NCBI RefSeq assembly: GCF_001598235.1
Contig: NZ_BCYO01000032.1
Location: forward strand, 1 to 41,567
DNA length: 41,567 bases
Source: Polaromonas jejuensis NBRC 106434
GTDB taxonomy: Bacteria; Pseudomonadota; Gammaproteobacteria; Burkholderiales; Burkholderiaceae_C
Direction: 5' to 3'
The position numbers were made by a program, and so were the translations under genes. Under the pieces are notes generated by a model. That model did no database searches. It had not been told where the DNA came from and saw only the letters and a program-made list of their open reading frames with translations. Below, in pieces: positions 8,119 to 15,621 of the stretch. Position 1 is the stretch's first letter. Each line of letters starts with the position of its first letter.

Positions 8119-9849
8119 CTACGCATAGAACTTGCGCTTGGACATCCGGCCCACACCGGGGTTGAAGGAATTCGTCGGATCGGTTTCTCGGTAGAAGGCG
8201 GCCAGCGCCGGCTTCGCGGTATAGAGGTGGCCCACGTTGTGTTCAGCGGGGTATTCGCCGCCCTTGGCCGCGATGAGTTCCAGGACCCGCTCCTTGAGGG
8301 CTTTCAAGTCGGCGCCCTTCTTCACGATGTAGTCGTGGTGAAAAACGTGACACAGGAAGTGCCCGTAGCAGTACCGCCCGGCCAGTTGGCGGGCGACATC
8401 GTCAGGCAGGTGTTCGACCCAGTCGCGCGTATTGCGCGGCAGCGCGAAGTCGAGCGAAAAGACGCCTTCGACCTCGTCACCGTGCACGGCCTTGAAGCGG
8501 ATGGCCGCACCACCGGCGACGAAGCGGTGAAGAAAGGCCTTGTCACCTTCTTCCGGCGTACTGGCGAACCAGCCCCCGTCGTCGGGGTCGGCCAGCAGCC
8601 GCTCCAGCAACTGCTGGGTCTGCCCGATGCCCCGACCAGCCACCTTCAGGAGCAGCAGGTGTTCGTAGCGATCTCGCAAGGCCCGCAATCTCGGTGGCAA
8701 ATGCTCCGGCAGCAGTTGTCCCAACACTTGCGAGATCCGGTCCGCGGGATGCTCAGGCAGGAACTTCAAGCGACCGCACAGGCGGTCCACGTGAGACTTC
8801 CACGCGAAAATGCGCGGCATCGCATCGGTACCGAAGCGCTCGATGACGGCGAACATGTCCTTCGCGTAGCGCGCGGACAAGTCGAAGATGTCGCGGTGCA
8901 TGTATTCACAGGCCACGGGCAACTCCACGCCGGGCGCGAGCAGGCAGCGCCTCAACTCGGTCAACAGTGCGGGCTCGTGCACGCCGATGCAGAACACCTG
9001 CGATTGCGCATCGGCCTCGAAGGTATCCAGCCTCACCGCGAAGACGGCGAGCTTGCCCGCGCTGCCAGACGCCTCGTACAACCGCGCCGGATCGGCGTTG
9101 AAGCGCGCGGGCGTCGCGGCGTCAACGTCGCGCACCCGGACCTTGTAGTCCGTGCACGAGGCCTCCCGGTCCGCGGCGTTCTCGATATCGGCCTCGGTGT
9201 AGTCGCCCATGTCCAGGCGCATGAGGATGGCTTCGGGCGTATCGCCGAGCCGGACCCCGAGGTGATTCACCAGTTGCAGGGTGCCCGATGCATCGACACG
9301 AGCGAACAGCGCCACCTCGGTGTAGGCCGGCCCCCGCCGCACCAGCATGCCGCCGGAGTTGTTGCAGATGCCACCGATCACGGAGGCGCCGATGCACGAA
9401 GAACCAATTTCCGAATGCGGCTCCCGTCCATAGGGTTTGAGCAGACGCTCCAGGCGGTGCAAGGTCGCGCCGGGAAAACAAATGACCTGCCGGCCCTGGC
9501 CGATCACGCGGATGGTGTTCATCAGCAGCGTGCTGATGACGACGACGTCGCGCCCGCACTCGTCGGGTCGGCCATGGGGCGTGGACCCTTCCGTGAGACC
9601 GGTGTTGGCGGCCTGCATCACCACCGCCTTGCCAGCGGTGACGCAGGCCTGCAATACCTGCCATTGCTCCAGCAACCGTCGGGGAAACACCACCGCGAGG
9701 GCTTCGCCCTCACCGGAACGGAAGCCCCTGCGATAGCGCTGCGAGCGGCGACGATCGGTCAGCACGTTGCGCGGGCCGACGATCTCGCGCAAGCGATCGA
9801 TGAACGCAACGTCTTCGGACGAACGGTCGGAGTGGCTGGGTATCTGCAT
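8119..9849 (-). CDS. dld: Quinone-dependent, membrane-bound D-lactate dehydrogenase
   Basis: FAD enzyme oxidising D-lactate (or a similar D-2-hydroxy acid) to the 2-oxo acid and delivering electrons to the quinone pool. At 576 residues it matches the E. coli Dld type, not the shorter GlcD/Ldh types. The N-terminal FAD-binding domain (about 20-270) contains VVMQAANTGLTEGSTPHG and EIGSSCIGASVIGGICNNSGG, which form the PCMH-fold flavin site. The C-terminal half (about 280-570) is the Dld-specific membrane-binding domain, with basic and aromatic patches and the late motif EYPAEHNVGHLYTAKPALAAFYRETDPTNSFNPG. It is third in the operon, 35 bp after gabD and 37 bp before the exported propeller. Placement inside a GABA operon is unusual and suggests a 2-hydroxy acid appears in the same pathway or is co-induced with it. 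Confidence 0.92.
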   Translation of the reverse strand: MQIPSHSDRSSEDVAFIDRLREIVGPRNVLTDRRRSQRYRRGFRSGEGEALAVVFPRRLLEQWQVLQACVTAGKAVVMQAANTGLTEGSTPHGRPDECGRDVVVISTLLMNTIRVIGQGRQVICFPGATLHRLERLLKPYGREPHSEIGSSCIGASVIGGICNNSGGMLVRRGPAYTEVALFARVDASGTLQLVNHLGVRLGDTPEAILMRLDMGDYTEADIENAADREASCTDYKVRVRDVDAATPARFNADPARLYEASGSAGKLAVFAVRLDTFEADAQSQVFCIGVHEPALLTELRRCLLAPGVELPVACEYMHRDIFDLSARYAKDMFAVIERFGTDAMPRIFAWKSHVDRLCGRLKFLPEHPADRISQVLGQLLPEHLPPRLRALRDRYEHLLLLKVAGRGIGQTQQLLERLLADPDDGGWFASTPEEGDKAFLHRFVAGGAAIRFKAVHGDEVEGVFSLDFALPRNTRDWVEHLPDDVARQLAGRYCYGHFLCHVFHHDYIVKKGADLKALKERVLELIAAKGGEYPAEHNVGHLYTAKPALAAFYRETDPTNSFNPGVGRMSKRKFYA

Positions 9850-9884
9850 CTGGACTTCTCGATCGAGCCGGTCCGGCCCGAAGG

Positions 9885-11363
9885 CTAGGCGGTGATGTCC
9901 CCCAGGCAGAGGTACTTGAGCTCGACGTACTCCTCAATGCCGTGCTCCGAGCCTTCGCGCCCCAGGCCCGATTGCTTGACGCCCCCGAAGGGCACGTGCT
10001 CCATCGAGATCAGTCCGGTGTTGACGCCCACCATGCCGTACTCCAGCGCTTCGCCCACGCGGAAGATGCGGCCGACGTCGCGACTGTAGAAATAGCTCGC
10101 GAGGCCGGACTCGGTGGCGTTGGCCGCAGTGATCGCTTCGCCTTCGGTCTTGAAGCGGAACACGGGCGCGAACGGCCCGAAGGTCTCCTCGCGGGCACAC
10201 AGCATGTCGGACGTGGCGTCGGCCACCACCGTGGGTTCGAAGAACTGTCCCGCCAGCCGCCGGCCACCGGTCACGACCCGGCCGCCCTTGGACAAGGCAT
10301 CCTGCACATGGCGTTCGACCTTCGCCACCGCCGCCTCCTCGATCAGCGGGCCCTGGTCGACGCCCGGCTCGAAGCCGTTGCCCACCTTGGCCTTGCGCAC
10401 GCGGGCAGCGAACTTCTGCACGAACTCGTCGTAGACGCCGTCCTGCACATAGATGCGGTTGGTGCACACGCAGGTCTGGCCGGCATTGCGGTACTTGCTG
10501 GCGAAAGCGCCCTCCACAGCGCTGTCGATGTCGGCATCGTCGAAGACGATGAAGGGCGCGTTGCCGCCGAGCTCCAGCGAGAGCTTCTTGACCGTCGGCG
10601 CGCACTGGGCCATCAGGATGCGACCCACCTCGGTGGAGCCGGTGAAGGAGAGGTGGCGTACCACATCGCTGGCGCACAGCGCCTTGCCCACGGCAATGCT
10701 GTTGTCGCTGTCGGCGGTGACGACGTTGAGCACGCCGGCCGGGATACCGGCGCGAATGGCCAGTTCGGCCGCAGCCAGCGCGGTCAGCGGGGTCAGTTCG
10801 GCCGGCTTGATGACGACCGGGCAGCCCGCGGCGAGCGCCGGAGCCACCTTGCGCGTGATCATGGCCAGCGGGAAGTTCCATGGCGTGATGGCGGCGCACA
10901 CGCCGATCGGCTGCTTGAGCACCAACTGGCGGCGGCTCTCGTCGAAGTGCGGCAGGGTCTCGCCGTTCACGCGCTTGGCCTGTTCGGCGAACCACTCGAC
11001 GAAGCTCGCGCCATAGGCCACCTCGCCCTTGGCCTCGGCGAGGGGCTTGCCTTGCTCCGCGGTCATCAGGCGCGCCAGATCGTCCTGGTTCGCCATGAGC
11101 AGGTCGAACCACTTGCGCAGCAGCTGGCTGCGAGCCTTGGCGCCCAGGCGGCGCCAGCCGCTCCAGGCCGCATTCGCGGCGGCAATGGCGGCTTCGGCGT
11201 CCGTCGCGCCCAGGTTGGCGACGTCGGCCAGCTTCTGGCCGGTGGCGGGGTCGTGCACATCGAAGCGGTTCGCACCGGCCACCCATTGGCCGTTGATCAG
11301 CGCGTCGGTCTTGAGCAGGCTCGGGTCTGCGAGTCCGTCCAGGGGAGAGTTCATCTTGGTCAT
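9885..11363 (-). CDS. gabD: NAD(P)-dependent succinate-semialdehyde dehydrogenase
   Basis: Oxidises succinate semialdehyde to succinate, the last step of GABA catabolism. At 492 residues it is of standard ALDH length. Visible landmarks are the cofactor motif ITPWNFPLAMITRK (159-172), KPAELTPLTALA, the FTGSTEVG turn (240-247), general base Glu264 (LELGGNAP) and nucleophile Cys298 in NAGQTCVC. Cys300 gives the C-x-C pair typical of GabD-type enzymes. The EETFGPFAPV and PFGGVKQSGLGREGSEHGIEEY motifs close the family signature. AAGGGG lies 8 nt before the ATG at 11363; an in-frame ATG three codons later is a less likely start. It follows gabT by 12 bp, so the two are clearly one operon. Other short-chain semialdehydes could also be substrates. 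Confidence 0.93.
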   Translation of the reverse strand: MTKMNSPLDGLADPSLLKTDALINGQWVAGANRFDVHDPATGQKLADVANLGATDAEAAIAAANAAWSGWRRLGAKARSQLLRKWFDLLMANQDDLARLMTAEQGKPLAEAKGEVAYGASFVEWFAEQAKRVNGETLPHFDESRRQLVLKQPIGVCAAITPWNFPLAMITRKVAPALAAGCPVVIKPAELTPLTALAAAELAIRAGIPAGVLNVVTADSDNSIAVGKALCASDVVRHLSFTGSTEVGRILMAQCAPTVKKLSLELGGNAPFIVFDDADIDSAVEGAFASKYRNAGQTCVCTNRIYVQDGVYDEFVQKFAARVRKAKVGNGFEPGVDQGPLIEEAAVAKVERHVQDALSKGGRVVTGGRRLAGQFFEPTVVADATSDMLCAREETFGPFAPVFRFKTEGEAITAANATESGLASYFYSRDVGRIFRVGEALEYGMVGVNTGLISMEHVPFGGVKQSGLGREGSEHGIEEYVELKYLCLGDITA

Positions 11364-11375
11364 CTGGTGAGCCCC

Positions 11376-12650
11376 TTAGTCCTGCACGGCCCGCTCGATG
11401 ATGTCCAGTGCCTTGGCGAACAGCGCATCGTCGATGGTCAGCGGGTAGAGGAAGCGGATCGCGTTGCCGTACATGCCGCAGCTCAGCAGCAGCAGGCCTT
11501 CTTCCAGGGCTTTGCGCTGGACCTGCTGCAGGCGCGCCGCATCGGGCTTGCCTGTTTTGGGATCGCGGAACTCGATGGCGATCATCGATCCCAGGCCGCG
11601 CACTTCGGCGATGACCGGGAAGCGTTCGCGCAGGGCTTCGAGGCGCTGGGTGAGCAGGGCGCCCAGGCGCTGGGATCGCTCGCACAGTTTTTCCTCGGCC
11701 AGTACGTCCAGCACCGCGTGCGCGGCCGCCACCGCCAGCGGATTCGCCGCATAGGTGCCGCCGAGGCCACCCGGCGCCGGGGCATCCATGACCTGGGAAC
11801 GGCCACACACGCCCGACAGGGGCAGACCGCCAGCCAGGCTCTTGGCCATGGTGATCAGGTCGGGCTTGACGCCGAAGTGTTCCATGGCGAAGACCTTGCC
11901 GGTGCGCCCGAAGCCGGTCTGGATCTCGTCGGCGATGAGGAGCATGCCGTGCTGGTCGCATAGAGCGCGCAGACCGCGCATCAGCTCAGGGGGGGCGACG
12001 TTGAAGCCGCCTTCGCCCTGCACCGGCTCGAGGATGATCGCCGCGACGCGCTGCGGATCGACATCGGACTTGAACAGGGCTTCGATGGCGGCCAGCGCAT
12101 CGTCCGTGCTCACGCCCTGCAGCGCCGAGGGGTAGGGCACATGGTAGACGTCGCTCGGGAAGGGGCCGAAGCCGAGCTTGTAGGGCGCGACTTTGCCGGT
12201 CAAGGCCATGCCCATCAGCGTTCGTCCGTGGAACGCGCCGCCGAAGGCGATCACGCCAGGACGCCCGGTGTGGGCGCGGGCGATCTTGATGGCGTTCTCG
12301 ACGGCTTCGGCGCCCGTGGTGAAGAACGCGGTTTTGGCCGGTCCCTCGATCGGCGCGAGGGCGTTGATGCGCTCGGCCAGGACCACGGCGCTTTCGTAGG
12401 GAACGATCTGGTAGGCCGTGTGGGTAAAGCGCTGAAGCTGCTCTTCCACGGCCCGGACGATCCGGGGATGGCGGTGCCCGGTGTTGACTACGGCGATGCC
12501 GGCTGCGAAGTCAATGTACTCGCGGCCTTCGACGTCCCACAGCGAGGCGTTGTCGGCGCGGTCTGCGTAGAAGCCGCACATCACGCCCACGCCACGGGGC
12601 GTGGCGGCGAGGCGGCGTTGCTGCAATTCGGAATTTGATGGTTTGTTCAC
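11376..12650 (-). CDS. gabT: 4-aminobutyrate aminotransferase
   Basis: PLP enzyme (class III aminotransferase) that moves the amino group of GABA to 2-oxoglutarate, giving succinate semialdehyde and glutamate. The 424 residues are full length. Features are FTTGAEAVENAIKIAR (phosphate cup), FHGRT, the PLP-ring aspartate in LLIADEIQTGFGRTG (near 238-250), the Schiff-base Lys270 in TMAKSLAGGLPLSG, and GGTYAANPLA. The start is GTG at 12650 with GGAG 8 nt upstream. It is the first gene of the minus-strand operon, so the 419-bp divergent region to its left strand-wise carries its control sites, including paired 12-bp direct repeats and an operator-like 23-bp site. Related class III enzymes acting on beta-alanine, putrescine or 5-aminovalerate cannot be excluded, but the adjacent gabD supports GABA. 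Confidence 0.92.
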   Translation of the reverse strand: MNKPSNSELQQRRLAATPRGVGVMCGFYADRADNASLWDVEGREYIDFAAGIAVVNTGHRHPRIVRAVEEQLQRFTHTAYQIVPYESAVVLAERINALAPIEGPAKTAFFTTGAEAVENAIKIARAHTGRPGVIAFGGAFHGRTLMGMALTGKVAPYKLGFGPFPSDVYHVPYPSALQGVSTDDALAAIEALFKSDVDPQRVAAIILEPVQGEGGFNVAPPELMRGLRALCDQHGMLLIADEIQTGFGRTGKVFAMEHFGVKPDLITMAKSLAGGLPLSGVCGRSQVMDAPAPGGLGGTYAANPLAVAAAHAVLDVLAEEKLCERSQRLGALLTQRLEALRERFPVIAEVRGLGSMIAIEFRDPKTGKPDAARLQQVQRKALEEGLLLLSCGMYGNAIRFLYPLTIDDALFAKALDIIERAVQD

Positions 12651-12709
12651 GGGGGGTGCTCCTGCAATGTCGGAAAGAACTGCATTACATCGGACGGTTG
12701 ATTCCTTCT

Positions 12710-12744
12710 AAAGAGCCAATCCAAGGTTTCGGAAAGAGCCAATC
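12710..12744. repeat. Two identical 12-bp direct repeats upstream of gabT (MocR-type operator candidate)
   Basis: AAAGAGCCAATC occurs at 12710-12721 and again at 12733-12744, a start-to-start distance of 23 bp, about two helical turns. Degenerate echoes (GGAGCAATC at 12751-12759, ACCAATC at 12769-12775) follow. Read on the minus strand the unit is GATTGGCTCTTT, 60-95 bp upstream of the gabT start. Spaced direct repeats on one face of the helix are typical of MocR/GabR-family operators, and a MocR-type gene lies at 39375-40892. The link is inference. Confidence 0.6.
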
Positions 12745-12880
12745 GCCGACGGAGCAATCGAGGGCCGCACCAATCTGGGTCAAGGCGACCACGGGCCCCG
12801 CACCGCGTGCGTGCGCCAGTCCTATTACCGCGCACGGAATTCATGCATTGGACCTTGATGATTTCGTGATTTCTTTTAAT

Positions 12881-12903
12881 TGGCCGGACCACTAGTCCAA
12901 TAT
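12881..12903. promoter_or_regulatory. Operator candidate 1 for the FadR-subfamily GntR regulator
   Basis: A 23-bp sequence beginning TGGCCGGACCACTAG and ending TCCAATAT is repeated at 13036-13058 with 21 of 23 identities. Its core is TGG-N5-CCA, preceded by AAT, resembling the TTGG(T)NNNACCA(A) operators of the FadR/PdhR/LldR group. It overlaps the perfect palindrome CCAATATATTGG (12897-12908). It lies about 230 bp upstream of gabT and about 170 bp upstream of gntR. Confidence 0.65.
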
Positions 12904-13035
12904 ATTGGTGCTGGCACGCTTCTTGATAGGTGTTTTCTTTACCTATGTTGTTGTTTTAATTAAAGAATTATCAAGACTTTTTGTTGATAGGGAAAACCCC
13001 ATGTCATGGTTTTGTCATGATGATTTATTCTTAAG

Positions 13036-13058
13036 TGGCCTGACCACTAATCCAATAT
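13036..13058. promoter_or_regulatory. Operator candidate 2, abutting the gntR ribosome binding site
   Basis: Second copy of the 23-bp site, beginning TGGCCTGACCACTAA. With the two preceding bases it forms a perfect AGTGG-N5-CCACT inverted repeat (13034-13048 region). It ends one base before the GGAG (13059-13062) that serves the gntR ATG at 13070, so a bound repressor would block transcription or initiation of its own gene. This position strongly suggests autoregulation. Confidence 0.68.
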
Positions 13059-13069
13059 GGAGTTGACGA

Positions 13070-13936
13070 ATGTTCAATCTGGAAGCTGTTTCCGCCCAGC
13101 GCCTCTACCGCCTGATCGCCGAGCGCATCGCGGAGAAGATCCGCGCCGGTGAATTCGCCGTCGGTGCACGCCTGCCCGCCGAGCGGGATCTCGCGGAGGT
13201 CCTGCAGGTGAGCCGTTCGTCGGTGCGTGAGGCCTTGATTGCGCTCGAGCTGAGTGGCTACATCGAGGTGCGCGTCGGCAGCGGCGTGTACGTGACGGCG
13301 ACGCGCGGCAATGACGCGACTCTGTCTGCAATGCCGAGCGTTGTGGGGGTAGGGCAGGACATCGCCAGGATCGCCGGCGACATTGGCCCTTTCGAGCTGC
13401 TGGAGGCCCGGCTTCTGATCGAGCCTGAATGCGCGGCTTACGCCGCTCAGAAGGGCACGGACGAACATCTGACGAAGATTCGCGAGGCTCAGGAAGCGCT
13501 CTCGGAAGCAGGCGCTCCGAGCCACTATGACCGGGCATTTCACGCCGCGATTGCGGCCGCATGCGGCAACTCAGCGCTGGAAGCCGTCGTGATGCACATC
13601 TGGGACCTCAGCGAAGCCAGCCCGGTGTACCAGCGTCTCGACAAGCACTTTGTCGACAGCAAGGTGTGGGACGTGGCCCTGCACGAGCACGACCGCATTT
13701 CAGACGCCATCCTGGATCGCGACCCGATCCGTGCACGCCACGCGATGTACGCCCACCTGCTGGCCATCATGGCCCGCCTGCGCGAAGACTTCGCGGACAG
13801 CTTGCCGGACGCCGACGCGTCGACCCAGCCAATTGCGGCCAGCCGGGTTCGGGCGTTTCGTCGAGTCAACGTCGCCAATTTCGCCTCAAGCCGATCCGGG
13901 CCAACCGCGGAGCGCGCGTCCCGGCGCAAGCTTTGA
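13070..13936 (+). CDS. GntR-family transcriptional regulator, FadR/FCD subfamily
   Basis: Predicted ligand-responsive DNA-binding protein of 288 residues. The N-terminal winged helix (about 5-78) contains GARLPAERDLAEVLQVSRSSVREALIALELSGYIEVRVGSGVYV, the canonical GntR signature. The C-terminal FCD domain (about 100-225) has the expected metal/ligand-site residues: Asp and His in YDRAFHAAIAAACGN, His in ALHEHDRISDAI and His in AMYAHLLAIM. FCD regulators usually respond to carboxylic or 2-hydroxy acids, for example LldR and PdhR. A basic, low-complexity tail of about 45 residues follows and is unusual. The start is set by GGAG 7 nt before the ATG. Two operator-like repeats in the upstream divergent region suggest it controls itself, the transporter run downstream and the divergent gab/dld operon. 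Effector unknown. Confidence 0.9.
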   Translation: MFNLEAVSAQRLYRLIAERIAEKIRAGEFAVGARLPAERDLAEVLQVSRSSVREALIALELSGYIEVRVGSGVYVTATRGNDATLSAMPSVVGVGQDIARIAGDIGPFELLEARLLIEPECAAYAAQKGTDEHLTKIREAQEALSEAGAPSHYDRAFHAAIAAACGNSALEAVVMHIWDLSEASPVYQRLDKHFVDSKVWDVALHEHDRISDAILDRDPIRARHAMYAHLLAIMARLREDFADSLPDADASTQPIAASRVRAFRRVNVANFASSRSGPTAERASRRKL

Positions 13937-14017
13937 CATCTACAGCCCCTTCCCGTCAATCCCCTCAATCCGCCCCGCAACCCTCTTGTGCCGTCAAAGG
14001 CACCCAAGGAACAAGCC

Positions 14018-15535
14018 ATGATGAAACACACACACTGCTCCCGCTTGCTGATCACGCTGTCCGCCGCGCTCTTGCCCTTGGCTTGCAGCCCCGCCTGGGC
14101 GGGCAAAGCCGATGACACGCTCAACGTCGCCTTCGATGCGGCGCCGGCGACGCTGGATGCCTACAAGGAATCGGATCGGCCGGGCCTGGCCCTGGGCCGC
14201 ATGCTCTACAGCGGCCTGATCCAGAAGAACCAGCAAACCGGCGAGTTCGGACCGGCCATCGCCTCGGCTTACAAGTTCACCGACGACAAGACGCTCGAGT
14301 TGACGATCCGCAAGGACGTGCGCTTCCACGACGGCAGCTTGCTGAAACTGGACGACGTGCTCTACACGCTCAACCTGGTCTCGAGCAAGGACTACAACGC
14401 GCGCTTCCAGAACACCGTGTCCTGGATCGCCGGCGTGGACAAGGTGTCCGACAACACCATCCGCATTCGCATGAAGGAGCCATTCCCGCTGGCCCTGGAA
14501 ATGCTGTCGGAGAACCTGCCGATCTATCCGCGCAGCTACTACGAAAAGGCCCAGTCGGACATGGGGGTGAAGCCTATCGGAACCGGCCCCTACCGCCTCG
14601 CTGAAAGCCAGCCCGGAAGCCGTTACGTGTTCGAGCGTTTCGATGGCTATTTCGGCAGCAAGCCCGCAATTCAGCGCCTGGTGGTTCGCATCCTGCCGGA
14701 TGCCAACACGCAATACGCCGAGCTGCTCGGCGGCGGACTCGACTGGATCTGGCGCCTGCCGCCCGACGCTGCCAAGCGCATGGCCAGCCAGCCCAACGTC
14801 GATGTCAAGAGCAGCAGCATCATGCGGATCAGCTACATCAACATCAATCCGGCGTTCCAGGAAGGCAAGTCTCCGCTGGCCAACGTCAAGGTTCGGCAGG
14901 CGATCAACATGGCGATCGACCGCGAGTCGATTCGCAAGGCGCTGGTTGGAGGCTCTTCGAAGCTGACCGACTCGGCCTGCAACCCCCTGCAGTTCGGCTG
15001 TACCACCGACGTGCGCACCTATTCCTACGATCCGCAGAAAGCCAAGGCCTTGCTGGCCGAGGCCGGCTACGCCAATGGTTTCACGATCGACATGGTGGTG
15101 GCCAATCCGCCGCGCTCCATCCTCGAAGCAGCGGCGGCCAACCTCGCCCAGGTCGGCATCAAGGTCAACCTGGTCGAGCAGCAGTTTGGGACGGCCGTGA
15201 CCAACTGGCGCGACAACAAGGTGGCACTGATGGCGGCGAACTGGGGTTCCTACGGCATCGCCGATGTCGCGCTGTCGACCAGCAACTTCTTCAAGGGTGC
15301 CGGCGACGACCTGGTGAAGAACCCGGAGGTGGTCAAGCTGCTGACCGCCGGCGACACCTCGGTCAACCGTGATTTTCGTGCCACGCAATATGGCAAGGCC
15401 CTGAAGATCATCGCCGACCAGGCGTACTGGGTGCCGCTGTGGAACCACTCACTCAATGCGGCGCAGGCCAAGAACCTGAACTTCGCCGTGGACAGCGACG
15501 AATTCCCGCGCTTCTACAAGGCCAGCTGGAAATAA
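14018..15535 (+). CDS. Dipeptide/oligopeptide-type ABC transporter substrate-binding protein
   Basis: Periplasmic solute receptor (SBP_bac_5 family) of 505 residues for the ABC importer encoded directly downstream. The start at 14018 is chosen because AAGGA is 7 nt upstream and it yields a signal peptide (MMKHTHCSRLLITLSAALLPLACSPAWA, cleaved before GKADD). Family motifs are LNVAFDAAPATLDAYKESD at the mature N-terminus, the Y-G-I/L-pattern lobe around residues 60-110 (KDVRFHDGSLLKLDDVLYTLN), and GTGPYRLAESQPGSRYVFERFDGYFG near 190. The cysteine in LPLAC is not in a good lipobox, so a soluble protein is more likely than a lipoprotein. Dipeptide-type receptors bind peptides, opines, heme, nickel complexes or other amides; the ligand cannot be read here. 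Confidence 0.9.
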   Translation: MMKHTHCSRLLITLSAALLPLACSPAWAGKADDTLNVAFDAAPATLDAYKESDRPGLALGRMLYSGLIQKNQQTGEFGPAIASAYKFTDDKTLELTIRKDVRFHDGSLLKLDDVLYTLNLVSSKDYNARFQNTVSWIAGVDKVSDNTIRIRMKEPFPLALEMLSENLPIYPRSYYEKAQSDMGVKPIGTGPYRLAESQPGSRYVFERFDGYFGSKPAIQRLVVRILPDANTQYAELLGGGLDWIWRLPPDAAKRMASQPNVDVKSSSIMRISYININPAFQEGKSPLANVKVRQAINMAIDRESIRKALVGGSSKLTDSACNPLQFGCTTDVRTYSYDPQKAKALLAEAGYANGFTIDMVVANPPRSILEAAAANLAQVGIKVNLVEQQFGTAVTNWRDNKVALMAANWGSYGIADVALSTSNFFKGAGDDLVKNPEVVKLLTAGDTSVNRDFRATQYGKALKIIADQAYWVPLWNHSLNAAQAKNLNFAVDSDEFPRFYKASWK

Positions 15536-15621
15536 GCCATGAACCGGACCTTGCACCTCCCGCCTGAAGCTCTCGTCCCTCGCCGGGCGGAGGCCATGCG
15601 TCCTGAAATCCGGTGCCCATC

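Larger units (their letters stand above)
12651..13069. promoter_or_regulatory. AT-rich divergent control region between gabT and gntR
   Basis: This 419-bp gap separates the minus-strand gab/dld operon from the plus-strand gntR/transporter run. The part at about 12845-13035 is strikingly AT-rich against a GC-rich background, as expected for promoters. It contains two near-identical 23-bp sites (12881-12903, 13036-13058), two identical 12-bp direct repeats (12710-12744), a perfect 12-bp palindrome (12897-12908) and a 6-bp inverted repeat ATAGGT/ACCTAT (12926-12931, 12941-12946). No -35/-10 pair with good hexamers and 16-18 bp spacing stood out on either strand, so promoter positions are not called. 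Confidence 0.75.

Noticed and set aside
9934..11963. Very long open frames (over 670 codons) on both strands across gabD and gabT
   Set aside because: They are out of frame with two clear full-length enzymes, are rich in Arg/Pro/Ala/Gly as expected for shadow frames in GC-rich DNA, and show no domain pattern.
12901..13035. Sigma-70 promoters in the AT-rich region (for example TTGATA near 12922 and TATGTT downstream)
   Set aside because: Spacing is 15 bp and hexamers are poor; AT-richness makes chance matches likely, so no promoter is called.
14018..14110. Lipoprotein signal on the first binding protein (cysteine in LPLAC)
   Set aside because: The residues before the cysteine do not fit a lipobox, and a better signal peptidase I site follows (AWA before GK).
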